Source of the DNA: Pararcticibacter amylolyticus
GTDB lineage: Bacteria > Bacteroidota > Bacteroidia > Sphingobacteriales > Sphingobacteriaceae
DNA: 56,613 nt
Assembly (NCBI RefSeq): GCF_003130405.1
Contig: NZ_QEAS01000018.1
Span: 33,926-90,538 of the forward strand
Reading direction: 5' to 3'
Positions within the stretch are counted from its first letter, which is position 1, and each line of letters begins with the position of its first letter. Below are positions 1 through 9,050 of this stretch, piece after piece. The position numbers and the translations under genes were made by a program. The notes beneath the pieces were generated by a model that worked only from the letters and a program-made list of their open reading frames with translations, was not told where the DNA came from and did no database searches.

Positions 1-4
1 CTAC

Positions 5-1435
5 TTATTTTATGCTGTCCGGCAATACCATCCGCTCCCCGTTGATCACCACATTCTCCATTTTCAATCCTTTCACGTAATCAACTTTATAAGGCACCTT
101 TACGCCTTTGATATTACAATTGATCATGCGAAGGTTCTCTACGGGAGATTCTCTGTAAGCACTAACAAGTAAGCCATAAGTGCCACCCTGTTCAACTTCC
201 AGGTTCTCTACCCAAACATTCCGGATTGTGGGGATAAAGTTACCGGGTTTTTCGTAAAACATATTACATTTCACGGCAGCTTCACGATATGTCCCCACTT
301 TCACGTCCTTCATAAATACGTTCTCTATAATACCGCCCCTGCTCGAACTTGTTTTAATCCGCAGAACCCTGTCGAGGTCGGGACTGTCCATAATGCAATT
401 AAACGAATAGATATTTCTGGCACCACCTGAAATTTCACTCCCGATCACCACACCACCGTGACCGTCTTTCATGGTACAACCCTCTATAATATGATTTTCC
501 GCCGGCCTTCCGATCCGTCTTCCATCTTCATCTCTGCCCGACTTGATCGCGATACAATCATCGCCCGTATCAAAGTAACAATCTTTAATCAACACGTTCT
601 TACAGGACTCAGGATCGCAGCCATCATTATTCGGGCCATGAGAAATCACCTTCACATTCTCTACGATCACGTTCTCGCATAATACCGGATTCAGATTCCA
701 CATCGGGGAATTGACCATCTTTATACCCGAGATCAGCACATTTTTACAATTATAAGGCTGTACAAAGTTGGGGCGCAGGAAATGTCCCGGTCCAAACAAC
801 CTCTTCTTAGGATCCTTTTGCTCATGATTCAGGTCATGCAGCAGCGCTCTTGCCGGGTTCTGGCGGCCGAGCCCCTCTTTCCATCCATATTTTTTTGCTC
901 CGCACCAGTACCACCAATGCTCATTATCTGCATTGCCGTCCAGCGTTCCGTTCCCCGTGATGGCGATATTTTTCTGCCCGTAAGCATAAATAAAGGGCGA
1001 GTAGTTCATAAGCTCCATGCCCTCCCATCTCGTAAACACCATCGGAAGATAATCAGAAGAATCACGACTGAAGAGGATAGTGGCCTTATCAGACAAATGC
1101 AGGTTTACATTACTCTTCAGGTGGATAGCCCCTGTCAGAAATACCCCATCCGGAACTACAACACGACCTCCGCCTCCTTTATTGCAAGCCTCTATCGCTT
1201 TCCGGAATGCTTCTGTATTCTTAGTCTCTCCACCCGCCACGGCACCGAAGTCCGTGATCAAAAATTCCCTGTCGGCAAAAACCGGAGCCTTTATCTGCTT
1301 TCTCAACTGTTCAATTTCGGCAGATGGCTGATCTGAAGTGGTCCAGGTGGTCACCCGTTTTGCCGCACATCCCGCGACAATGAACAGGATAGCGAAAGCG
1401 GCATAAAAAGTATGCGTAAAAGCAGGTCGTTTCAT
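5..1435 (-). CDS. GH28 polygalacturonase-like lipoprotein
   Basis: Predicted glycoside hydrolase family 28 enzyme, which would hydrolyse alpha-1,4 galacturonosyl links in homogalacturonan or the galacturonic acid-rhamnose backbone. From the ATG at 1435 (476 aa) a lipobox places the lipid Cys at about residue 23. The right-handed beta-helix carries the GH28 signature set: NNDGCD near 269-274, TGDDCIAIKSG near 291-301 (paired Asp), the GHGG block with catalytic-site His near 326, and RIK near 359-361. An in-frame TTG at 1456 would add seven residues and overlap the upstream gene, but the ATG starts a normal signal peptide 10 nt after that gene's stop, so I prefer it. It is the last gene of the Module I enzyme group. 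Endo versus exo action cannot be decided here. Family is secure; substrate is inferred from PL1 and CE12 nearby. Confidence 0.93.
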   Translation of the reverse strand: MKRPAFTHTFYAAFAILFIVAGCAAKRVTTWTTSDQPSAEIEQLRKQIKAPVFADREFLITDFGAVAGGETKNTEAFRKAIEACNKGGGGRVVVPDGVFLTGAIHLKSNVNLHLSDKATILFSRDSSDYLPMVFTRWEGMELMNYSPFIYAYGQKNIAITGNGTLDGNADNEHWWYWCGAKKYGWKEGLGRQNPARALLHDLNHEQKDPKKRLFGPGHFLRPNFVQPYNCKNVLISGIKMVNSPMWNLNPVLCENVIVENVKVISHGPNNDGCDPESCKNVLIKDCYFDTGDDCIAIKSGRDEDGRRIGRPAENHIIEGCTMKDGHGGVVIGSEISGGARNIYSFNCIMDSPDLDRVLRIKTSSSRGGIIENVFMKDVKVGTYREAAVKCNMFYEKPGNFIPTIRNVWVENLEVEQGGTYGLLVSAYRESPVENLRMINCNIKGVKVPYKVDYVKGLKMENVVINGERMVLPDSIK

Positions 1436-1445
1436 AATGATCTGT

Positions 1446-2519
1446 TTAATTTTCAATTTTAAATATAAATGCTGAAGATGTCATAAACTTACCGCCCTGG
1501 GCTGCAGTGAACAGGTATGCAGGTTTTCCCTTTAAAAAGAGCAACTGCGGTCTTTCCAGGCGGCCATACCGCTTGAGGTGCGAAGGCGCCCCCGGTTCCT
1601 GCACATATTCCTTTAAACTCCGGTATGCAATTTCCGGCTCCCCCCACTTTATTCCATCCCGAGATTCCATATACAAGCCAACTTCATGATTAAAAACTCC
1701 CATGTCCCTGGCAAGCAGCTTAAACTTTCTCCCCTCCCGCCATACAAAGGCATCCTCAAGCTGTCTATTATTTCCTTTCTGAGAGAAATCTATCACAGGA
1801 TTACCGGAATACCGCACATAAGGACCTTCGAGCTTCTCTGAAATTGCCAGTCCATATTTACGGTTTCCCCTTATAGCCGGGTCTTTAGAATGCTGGTATT
1901 CCTCCGTATTCCAGGATTTGTAATACAGCCAGTACCGGCCATCAGGATGTTTAACAAATGAAGGATTAGTAGTGCAGTGATCGTCCCATGCCCCCGGCGC
2001 TCCGGCTTCAAGCAAAGGCCGGTCTGGTCTTTTCCATGGCCCGTTAAGAGAGTCGGCAATGGCAAGCCCGATCCGTTTGGTATCAGTCCTGCCATTCGAG
2101 TTCCCCATATAAAAAAGACAATACTTCCCATCCACATACCGTATGTGAGGATTATGGCAGGTCGTAGCGTCCCAGTAACCAGGCCCACGCGGAGCTAGTA
2201 CCGTTTCAACATACCTGAAAGGAGATTCAGGACTCTCAGCCACTGCATGAGCAATTTCGGAACTGTTGATCCAGCCCCCCATGCCTTTTTTTGAAGGCCA
2301 CCTTGAAAAGAAAACATGAATATTGCCGTCCGGAGCCTGTACCGGGCTGTTACACCAAACGTAATAACCCTCCATTTCCAGAGCTCGGCCGACAGGCTTC
2401 AGCTTTTTGCAGAAATCAGAGACCCGCTCCCCCTCCGCCCCGTATGCCATTGACTCAACAGGCAACAACGATGCAGCAGAAAAGCACGATAGCTGAAAAA
2501 GAAAATATCTTCGTTTCAT
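1446..2519 (-). CDS. Five-bladed beta-propeller glycosidase-like protein (GH43/GH117 type)
   Basis: Exported 357-aa protein that looks like a five-bladed beta-propeller glycosidase. Blade-type repeats include NSPVQAPDGNIHVFF near 57-71, HNPHIRYVDGKYCLFY near 122-137, TTNPSFVKHPDGRYWLYY near 183-200 and LEDAFVWREGRKFKLL near 254-269. Acidic residues in these blades (for example LEDA) are candidate catalytic positions, but I cannot assign a family. The N-terminus has RRYFL followed by a hydrophobic stretch, which resembles a twin-arginine (Tat) signal rather than the Sec or lipoprotein signals of its neighbours. It sits 10 nt before the GH28 ATG and about 40 nt after a candidate promoter, so these two genes may form their own transcript. 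The likely role is removal of a terminal sugar from pectic fragments (inference). Confidence 0.7.
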   Translation of the reverse strand: MKRRYFLFQLSCFSAASLLPVESMAYGAEGERVSDFCKKLKPVGRALEMEGYYVWCNSPVQAPDGNIHVFFSRWPSKKGMGGWINSSEIAHAVAESPESPFRYVETVLAPRGPGYWDATTCHNPHIRYVDGKYCLFYMGNSNGRTDTKRIGLAIADSLNGPWKRPDRPLLEAGAPGAWDDHCTTNPSFVKHPDGRYWLYYKSWNTEEYQHSKDPAIRGNRKYGLAISEKLEGPYVRYSGNPVIDFSQKGNNRQLEDAFVWREGRKFKLLARDMGVFNHEVGLYMESRDGIKWGEPEIAYRSLKEYVQEPGAPSHLKRYGRLERPQLLFLKGKPAYLFTAAQGGKFMTSSAFIFKIEN

Positions 2520-2559
2520 TCGCTTTATAATGGCTAATAGATTAACCGGCAGTTTGACG

Positions 2560-2604
2560 CGATCATACCAAGGATTTGCCGGTTCCGCAACCTGTGGTGT
2601 CCTG
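2560..2604 (-). promoter_or_regulatory. Composite promoter-like element, copy A
   Basis: On the minus strand, CAGG-N6-CAGGTTGC lies at 2604-2587. Twenty bases after its TTG comes TATGATCG (2567-2560), a weak match to the Bacteroidota -7 box TAnnTTTG. The implied start is near 2553, about 34 nt before the ATG at 2519. This copy would drive the beta-propeller and GH28 genes separately from PL1. The -7 match is the poorest of the four copies, but the 18-base block differs from copy B at one base only. Confidence 0.5.
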
Positions 2605-2729
2605 AACTAACACTATCGAGCTAACTGACAAACCTTTAGGGGAGGCAACAATGCCGTTACACGATTAGATTCAGGTTTTCATGCTGGTATTCCAGCTGCA
2701 TAATGAAGGATGTAAGGGAAAAGCCCCTC

Positions 2730-3980
2730 TTACATCCCTATTGAATTTAAATACGCCTCAAGGTTCGTATACCCGTTGCTATTATAAACAGCCCCGTCAG
2801 CCTTCCGCCTGTTCAGTTTATGTTTCTTCTCCCAGCGATCAGGCATTCCATCTCCATCCGTGTCCTTTTCAGGCTTCCCTCCAGCGATCTGTCCCTGTCC
2901 CCCTGCTTCCTGCTCCGTACGAAAGATCTGTCCTTCCTTTCCATAGCTTTTCAAATACCCGATCAGCCTCTGATCCACTGCATCCCTTTTAACAGAGGCG
3001 CCCGCTTCTTTAAGAATACGCCCCAGGGCTTCTTCTGCACCTGTTATCACAGCCTCAGGAATAGAAACATTTTGTCTTGCTGCTTCCAGCGTCGCCTTCT
3101 GCCTGGTAAAATCCTCATCGGTAACCAGCCTGCCGGAAAGAGATCCGTCCTTATCTGCATCTACCATATTTGCCTTGTGATACACATGATCCGTAGTATC
3201 GAACATACTCACAAAATTACCTTTTGACGAAGGTCCGGCTATGAAGTAGTTCCCTATCAGATCCTGATGATGGTGAGCACTGGAGTGCCCCCCTACGAAG
3301 CCGCTGCTGCCCCAGTTATAGATGACATTATTGACAAATTCAATATCAGCCTTTGCTTTCGGATTGCGGCTCTGGTTATCAATCCACAGACAATGATAGA
3401 TTGTTAGCCTTTCAGGTCTTTCCAGCAGAGCTCCGAACCGCTGCGGATCAATAGCTTCCCCAACGATACAGTATTGCAGCGTAATGTTCTTACTGTTCTT
3501 AATATGCAGGTTATCCCACCGGCCCCACTGAACAGAAACATGATCGAATATCATATTCTCAGCATTATCTGCGGTCAGGGTACATGAACCTCTTGCCATA
3601 TTAATACTCCCCCTGAACCGCATATAACGGACAATCACATTTTTCTGACCGGAAAAAGAAATGCCATGCCCATATACCACGATCCCCTCTCCCGGTGCTG
3701 TCTGGCCCGCAATGGTAAGGTCAGAAGCAGTCTGGATCCTGGAGTTCAGTTTGATAACCCCACCAACATCAAACACCACCGTTCTTCCAGGTTCACTGAC
3801 GGCCTCACGAAAAGAGCCAGGCCCCGAATCATTCAGGTTCGTCACATGATAGACGGTTCCGCCCCTGCCCCCTGACGCTGCTTTCCCAAAGCCTTCCGCC
3901 CCCGGGAAAGCCCGCTGCTGAGCGAAGCTGCAGCAACAGGCAAATATTAAAATACAGAAAGAAAAAAAACGAATAATCAT
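2730..3980 (-). CDS. PL1-type pectate lyase
   Basis: Secreted 416-aa polysaccharide lyase of the PL1 (Amb_all) fold, expected to cleave de-esterified homogalacturonan by calcium-dependent beta-elimination. A Sec signal (about residues 1-20, ending SFAQ) is followed by AFPGAEGFGKAASGGRGG, typical of Bacteroidota pectate lyases, and then beta-helix turns including TIAGQTAPGEGI near 89-100 and IFDHVSVQWG near 144-153. RNPKAK near 205-210 aligns with the RxPxxR catalytic motif of the family: the first Arg is present and the second is Lys. The C-terminus (from about 373) has DTDGDGMPDRWE, a calcium-binding thrombospondin-3/dockerin-like repeat common at the end of these lyases. It starts 43 nt after the Module I SusD stop, with a CA repeat just before the start codon. 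Confidence 0.88.
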   Translation of the reverse strand: MIIRFFSFCILIFACCCSFAQQRAFPGAEGFGKAASGGRGGTVYHVTNLNDSGPGSFREAVSEPGRTVVFDVGGVIKLNSRIQTASDLTIAGQTAPGEGIVVYGHGISFSGQKNVIVRYMRFRGSINMARGSCTLTADNAENMIFDHVSVQWGRWDNLHIKNSKNITLQYCIVGEAIDPQRFGALLERPERLTIYHCLWIDNQSRNPKAKADIEFVNNVIYNWGSSGFVGGHSSAHHHQDLIGNYFIAGPSSKGNFVSMFDTTDHVYHKANMVDADKDGSLSGRLVTDEDFTRQKATLEAARQNVSIPEAVITGAEEALGRILKEAGASVKRDAVDQRLIGYLKSYGKEGQIFRTEQEAGGQGQIAGGKPEKDTDGDGMPDRWEKKHKLNRRKADGAVYNSNGYTNLEAYLNSIGM

Positions 3981-3984
3981 AAGA

Positions 3985-3997
3985 TGTGTGTGTGTGT
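3985..3997. repeat. (TG)6 dinucleotide tract in the PL1 leader
   Basis: Thirteen bases of alternating T and G on the plus strand, read as (AC)6-A on the coding strand. It lies 5-17 nt upstream of the pectate lyase ATG, where a ribosome-binding site would sit. Such tracts can change length by slippage, which would alter the spacing before the start codon. Confidence 0.85.
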
Positions 3998-4023
3998 ATC
4001 TTTTTATTGAATCTTACCGCAGC

Positions 4024-5817
4024 TTACTCCCATTCAAAAGGGAGGAACCATTGGCTCATCGACGTCTTTTCAGTGAATCCCCCGGAACCGGAAGCATTAA
4101 ACTTCGCCTTGATCTTACCATTAAGAAAGCTTAACCCGGAACCGGCCATTTCCTTCTCCCTGCGGAAAGCAATCCTGAGGAGATCCTGCCACCGGTTGCC
4201 TTCATACGCCAGTTCCAAAGCCCCCTCGTCGATGATCTTGTTCTCCATAAAGAGGGTTAAACCAGCCCTGTCTTTAACTGTACGATTGGGGTAAAACTGC
4301 TCATATCCGGGAGCATCCCTCTCCACCCCGTTGAAATAAGCAACAGAGTCGGCATACGAAAGCCCGGAGACCTTTGCATTCATCCGCCCCCTGATCCCCA
4401 GGTTGCGGTGAAACTTTCCCCTGATCCTGGGCGCGTCGATCTTGCGGCCGTCGAGATTATACGGCTCGGGCAGGAATGTAGCCGACTTCTCAGTTTCAAC
4501 AGAAGTATTCGGATTAAAGGAATATGTAGTCCGGATCCCCTGGTTGATCAAAGCATACGCAATTTTATCATATCCCTCTCTATTGGCTGCTTCGGCATAA
4601 CGCAGATGAAGCAGGCTCGCACGGTAAAGGAACCATTTCCCATTCTTTTCAAGCGTGTTCGCCGGCACACCAGTAGTAGCATTCAGATAGTTATACAAAA
4701 ACTTCATAATTACGGGCTGACCGTTAATCATTTTATAACTATTGTTTTCACCTCTTAAGTCATAGGGTGTATTATCGGTCTGGTCCTGTGCCTTCCAGTT
4801 ACTAATAGCAACAGCAGAGGGTTTTACCAGGTATTTACCCCCGGCATTCGAAAACAAATCAATAAAAGGGTTTGCCGGCCGGAAATTCTTATCAAAAACC
4901 ATTGTCCAGATCCATTCCCACTGAAACTCCTTGTCCTGAAGTGACCTGGAAAAAAAACCCTGGTAAGCCGAAGTCTTAATCTCATCAACGCTTCCACTGC
5001 TGCCCACAAACTGATTATAGTAAATATCACCTGCAGCATCTCCCAGAGGAGTAGATGTTTCCAGTACTTGCTTATAGGCAATAGCAGCATTGTGATAATC
5101 GTTCTTCCACAGATACAGGTCGCCGAGGACACAATATTTATTCACAAAAAACAGTTTGCTCGGGTAACCGTCGATCTGAGTATTGAGGGAGCTCCCCGAC
5201 GCATAAGCATCCTTATATGGAAGCGATTCCATAAAGCTGATCAGCTCCGGAACAAGTTCATCCAGGTTCAGCCTGCGGAATTTTGCTGGGTCTTTCACAT
5301 CGTCTATATTTTCAATAGCTTCTGTAACATACGGAATCTGCCCGAAATGAATACCTAACTGAAAATACAACCAGCTCCTTAACGCCCCCATATCCGAGTA
5401 ACGCTGATCAAAATCGCTCTTCCCGATCTTACGGCTATCGTACATCAGCCGGAGGTTCTTCATTACGTCGTTACAATTCTGGATTACCGCATAGAAAGGC
5501 TTCGGATTTGCATAGGGATTATCACCTGTCACCGTATGGGTATTGATCTGCTTCAGATAACTATCCGAATTAACTGTTACATCCATCAGATCTCCCCTCA
5601 GTTCGTTCAGCACTTCATACTGCCCGGCAACCGACAACAGCTGACCATACACTCCGGTTACCCCGGCATCAGCGTCATAAATATTCTGCCATGCTTTACT
5701 CTCATCCACTGCATCCTCCGGCAGGACATCAAACATATTCCGGCAGGATGAAGCTGTTACAGTCACTAATACGAAAAAAGTTAGCCTGACTGACCATGTA
5801 AATATCTTACTTCTCAT
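4024..5817 (-). CDS. SusD/RagB-family lipoprotein (Module I, distal pair)
   Basis: Surface glycan-binding lid of a SusCD importer, 597 aa. The lipoprotein signal ends TASSC with Cys at about 25. It continues with the usual SusD start and tetratricopeptide-like helices, including NIYDADAGVTGVYGQL, LNELRGDLMDV and YSDMGALRSWLYFQLGI. The C-terminal part has LAYEGNRWQDLLRIAFRRE, the conserved SusD signature. It is paralogous along its length to the SusD at 32943-34700, with shared phrases such as LNELRGDL, NPYA and YVTE. It follows its SusC by 11 nt, the standard susC-susD arrangement, and precedes the pectate lyase by 43 nt. The ligand is unknown; pectic oligosaccharides are inferred from the downstream enzymes. 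Confidence 0.9.
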   Translation of the reverse strand: MRSKIFTWSVRLTFFVLVTVTASSCRNMFDVLPEDAVDESKAWQNIYDADAGVTGVYGQLLSVAGQYEVLNELRGDLMDVTVNSDSYLKQINTHTVTGDNPYANPKPFYAVIQNCNDVMKNLRLMYDSRKIGKSDFDQRYSDMGALRSWLYFQLGIHFGQIPYVTEAIENIDDVKDPAKFRRLNLDELVPELISFMESLPYKDAYASGSSLNTQIDGYPSKLFFVNKYCVLGDLYLWKNDYHNAAIAYKQVLETSTPLGDAAGDIYYNQFVGSSGSVDEIKTSAYQGFFSRSLQDKEFQWEWIWTMVFDKNFRPANPFIDLFSNAGGKYLVKPSAVAISNWKAQDQTDNTPYDLRGENNSYKMINGQPVIMKFLYNYLNATTGVPANTLEKNGKWFLYRASLLHLRYAEAANREGYDKIAYALINQGIRTTYSFNPNTSVETEKSATFLPEPYNLDGRKIDAPRIRGKFHRNLGIRGRMNAKVSGLSYADSVAYFNGVERDAPGYEQFYPNRTVKDRAGLTLFMENKIIDEGALELAYEGNRWQDLLRIAFRREKEMAGSGLSFLNGKIKAKFNASGSGGFTEKTSMSQWFLPFEWE

Positions 5818-5828
5818 ATTTCTTTCTT

Positions 5829-8800
5829 TTATAAACCAACCCGAACCCCCAGTTGTACAGATCTGAACTGCGGCTCCTGCGCAATGTCATATCCCATTGT
5901 CAAAGGACTGCCGCCTGAGCCCATCTCAGGATCATATCCCAAATATTTGGTTATTGTGAACAAATTATTCCCTGTTAAGTAAATACTCGCCGATTTCACA
6001 GTCCTGGTTTTCACAGGCAGCGAGTACGTAACGTTTAACGTCCGCAGTCTCAGGTAAGAGCCGTCTTCAATCCAGCGATCTGAAAACCGTGCGTTCCCCA
6101 TAGGATCCCCATAAGTAACCTTCGGGATATCAGTAGCCTGTCCGTCGTACTGCCAGCGGTTATTCATGGCGGCAGTTTGGTTTACCGGCATAGAACCAGA
6201 CTCAAGAATGGCTCTTGTACCATTGTATACATCATTTCCCTTACTGAAAGAAAATATAGTCTGCAAAGAAAACTTCTTCCAGGCAAGGGTTGTCTGAATG
6301 CCTCCGGTAAAGTCGGGGTTTGGGTTACCGATAACAGTTCTGTCCCGGTCGTCGATCACCCCGTCATTGTTAAGGTCCGCAAAATGGATGTCGCCCCCTC
6401 CGGGAACACGAAAACTTCCGTCTGCCATTTTTACCTGCTGACTGGCCGCCTTCGCTTCTGCATCTGAAGCAAACACACCCTGTGTGCGGAAACCATAAAA
6501 CTCATTCAGAGCGCCACCGGCGCGACTGATAACAGCGCCACCGGAATAAGTAGTTACAACAGGACTACCACCCGGCAGTGAAGTCACTTTATTCCTGTAG
6601 ACGGACACGATCGCCCCTACGTCCCATTTCAACGTACTGTTCAGCAGCCTGGCATTCACACTTGCCTCGATCCCCCGGTTCTTCATGCCCCCATTATTAG
6701 CAACCACAAAATCAAACCCTGCACCGGCAGGAACCTGGTTATATGTAACCAGATCCGTTATCCTGGTTTGAAATACGTCAACAGTAGCAGAAAGCCGTTC
6801 ATTAAAGAGGCTGATGTCCATCCCCGCATTCAGTTTCCTGCTCCTTTCCCAGGATAAATAAGGATTTCCGATATTCCCTCTGATCAATCCCTGGTTGCCC
6901 AGCAGGTTCTGCGACACGTAGTATCTCCTGGAAGTAAAATTCCCGATATCATCATTTCCGGATAAACCATAGCTAACCCTGAACTTAAGTAAATCCACCG
7001 GCCTGACATCTTTCATGAAGCTTTCTGATGACATGATCCAGGCGGCTCCGACTGAAGGAAGAAGCGCATAGGTATTTCCGTTAATCTTTAACGCTTTCCT
7101 TGCCTCTTTTCCAAACCTGGAAGAACCATCTGCCGAAGCATTAAAAGCCAGCAGGTATTTGCTCTTGTATGAATAGTTTATTCCCAGGTAGGCATTCAGC
7201 CAGCGCCATTTCCCCATGTCACCACCTATCTCTCTCAATGAATTGGAACTATACCCAATAGTGACAAAATCATCCGAAGGCGAATTATAGCCCGTTGCCC
7301 GGTCCTGTTCATTCTCCGAGCTCTGATACCTGAAACCAGCATTTGCCTCCAAGGTATGAGCAGAGGAGAAGCTCCGTTTATATGAATAATAAGTGTCATT
7401 ATAGATGGATGAGTAACGCTGTACACGGCTTGAAAGGGTGCTGTAAGCAACAGTATTGCTCAAGGTGTCGGGGGCTACACCAAGTCTCGGCACAAAATAA
7501 CTTTCCCTGACCTTGCTGTAAGCCAGCCCTACAAGAGATCCGATATTCCCGAACTTACCCGTTTTGTAATTAAACCTCACCGAACCAAAAAAGCGGGAAT
7601 GTTTGTTTACAGCATTCACATTCTCAAGTACGGCAACAGGGTTACTCATGTTAAACACATCCACACCCGCCAGGTTAGGCGACTCGGTACCGTCATCCGC
7701 AACCTGCATAACCGGCAGAAACGGCGATTTGGTAAGACCCAAAAGAAGCGGGTTCGTCCGGAGATTCAGCCCCTGGTCGGCTAATGACTGGTCTGCCGAA
7801 GTAAAGGCAATGTTGGTTTTCGCTGTCAGTTTTGTCGTAAGATTAAAATCAGCATTAAACCTTGCACTGTATCTCTTAAGATCCGTATTGTCTATAATCC
7901 CCTTGTTGCTGAGATAACCGACCGAAAGCGCGTATTTCGCAATATCATCACCTCCGGATACCTTCATATAGTAATTCTGATCATAACTTCCCGACAGGGT
8001 TTTGTCCTGCCAGTCCGTATTGTAATGATAGCGGTAGTAATCAGGAGAGGCTGTATTGTCATTCATATAAGGCAGCGCTTCAACCTGTGAAGCCGGAAGC
8101 CCTGAGCTCCGCAGCAGATCTGAAAGGTACAGGCGGTAATCGCCCACACCCATTACCGGCAGTTTTTCCGGCCGCATATTTACACCTCCGTAAACCGAGA
8201 AATCAATCTTCGTAGCCAGTTCTTTCGCATGCGCCGTTGAAATGATGATCACCCCGTTAGCCCCCCTTGTTCCGTAAAGGGAAGTTCCGTCTTTAATGAC
8301 AGTGAAGCTTTCAATGTCTTTAATATCAATAAGAGAAAGAGGGTTACTGATATGGGATCCGATCAGAGAGGTCCCGTAACTGTTTGCATCGTAAAGCATC
8401 CCATCCACGACGATGAGCGGCTGATTCGTTCCATACATGGAAGAAAAGCCGCGCATAACCAGGTTCGACCCAACTCCCGGGGTTCCCGATCTTCTGATCA
8501 CATTTAAACCGGGGACCTGTGCCTGCAGATAATTATCTGCATTTTCAAATGGCCTTGAATAGCTGTCTCTCACCACTACGTTCGACACTGCCGATACAGA
8601 GAACAGCCTGGAGGTCTTCCCGGAAGCGACAGATAAACTGATCTCATCAGAAAACGAACGGGCTGATTCATCATTCAGCAGAACACGCAGTACACTTTCG
8701 CCCCTTACAGGTAGTATTTTCGTGGTATATCCAGGTGCGGAAAACTTCAGAACTGCATCAGGAGAAGGAATCGCAATACGGAATTTTCCTTTCTCATCAG

Positions 8801-9029
8801 TAATTGCGGCGGAGTATCCTTCCACTGATATATTGACCCCTATTGCAGGTTGTTTGGTCGACGCATCCAGCACAGTCCCCGTTACATGTTCCTTAGGTGA
8901 TGATGAATGAGTAACAGAATCTATTTTTATTCCTTTTCCGGTTGTATTTACAGCAGCCTGCAACATGAGCGGCCCTGAAACAGCAAACATCAGGAGAAGG
9001 TGTTTTTTTATCTTATTTAATAACTTCAT
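5829..9029 (-). CDS. SusC-like TonB-dependent transporter (Module I, distal; degenerate TonB-box region)
   Basis: Outer-membrane 22-strand barrel transporter, 1066 aa. A signal peptide ends near 25 and a carboxypeptidase-regulatory-like domain follows (HVTGTVLDASTKQPAIGV onward, about 48-125). The plug has RRSGTPGVGSNLVMRGFSS and QPLIVVDGMLYD, then VIKDGTSLYGTRGANGVIII, and the rest is barrel. There is no STN domain. Where SusC proteins usually carry an EVVVxGYG-type TonB-box region, this one has DEISLSVASGKTS, a poor match. It ends in RVGL rather than a terminal aromatic residue. The same departures occur in its paralogue at 34707-37925, so they look like a subclass trait. It lies 21 nt after the small FAS1 gene and 11 nt before its SusD. 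Confidence 0.9.
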   Translation of the reverse strand: MKLLNKIKKHLLLMFAVSGPLMLQAAVNTTGKGIKIDSVTHSSSPKEHVTGTVLDASTKQPAIGVNISVEGYSAAITDEKGKFRIAIPSPDAVLKFSAPGYTTKILPVRGESVLRVLLNDESARSFSDEISLSVASGKTSRLFSVSAVSNVVVRDSYSRPFENADNYLQAQVPGLNVIRRSGTPGVGSNLVMRGFSSMYGTNQPLIVVDGMLYDANSYGTSLIGSHISNPLSLIDIKDIESFTVIKDGTSLYGTRGANGVIIISTAHAKELATKIDFSVYGGVNMRPEKLPVMGVGDYRLYLSDLLRSSGLPASQVEALPYMNDNTASPDYYRYHYNTDWQDKTLSGSYDQNYYMKVSGGDDIAKYALSVGYLSNKGIIDNTDLKRYSARFNADFNLTTKLTAKTNIAFTSADQSLADQGLNLRTNPLLLGLTKSPFLPVMQVADDGTESPNLAGVDVFNMSNPVAVLENVNAVNKHSRFFGSVRFNYKTGKFGNIGSLVGLAYSKVRESYFVPRLGVAPDTLSNTVAYSTLSSRVQRYSSIYNDTYYSYKRSFSSAHTLEANAGFRYQSSENEQDRATGYNSPSDDFVTIGYSSNSLREIGGDMGKWRWLNAYLGINYSYKSKYLLAFNASADGSSRFGKEARKALKINGNTYALLPSVGAAWIMSSESFMKDVRPVDLLKFRVSYGLSGNDDIGNFTSRRYYVSQNLLGNQGLIRGNIGNPYLSWERSRKLNAGMDISLFNERLSATVDVFQTRITDLVTYNQVPAGAGFDFVVANNGGMKNRGIEASVNARLLNSTLKWDVGAIVSVYRNKVTSLPGGSPVVTTYSGGAVISRAGGALNEFYGFRTQGVFASDAEAKAASQQVKMADGSFRVPGGGDIHFADLNNDGVIDDRDRTVIGNPNPDFTGGIQTTLAWKKFSLQTIFSFSKGNDVYNGTRAILESGSMPVNQTAAMNNRWQYDGQATDIPKVTYGDPMGNARFSDRWIEDGSYLRLRTLNVTYSLPVKTRTVKSASIYLTGNNLFTITKYLGYDPEMGSGGSPLTMGYDIAQEPQFRSVQLGVRVGL

Positions 9030-9050
9030 ATCCTATGTATTAATATCAGG

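Noticed and set aside
1436-1456. TTG start that would make GH28 overlap the upstream gene by 11 bp
   Set aside because: The ATG at 1435 begins a normal lipoprotein signal. The same reasoning moved the starts of the genes at 17111, 31478, 39496, 41192 and 50360 away from upstream TTG codons.
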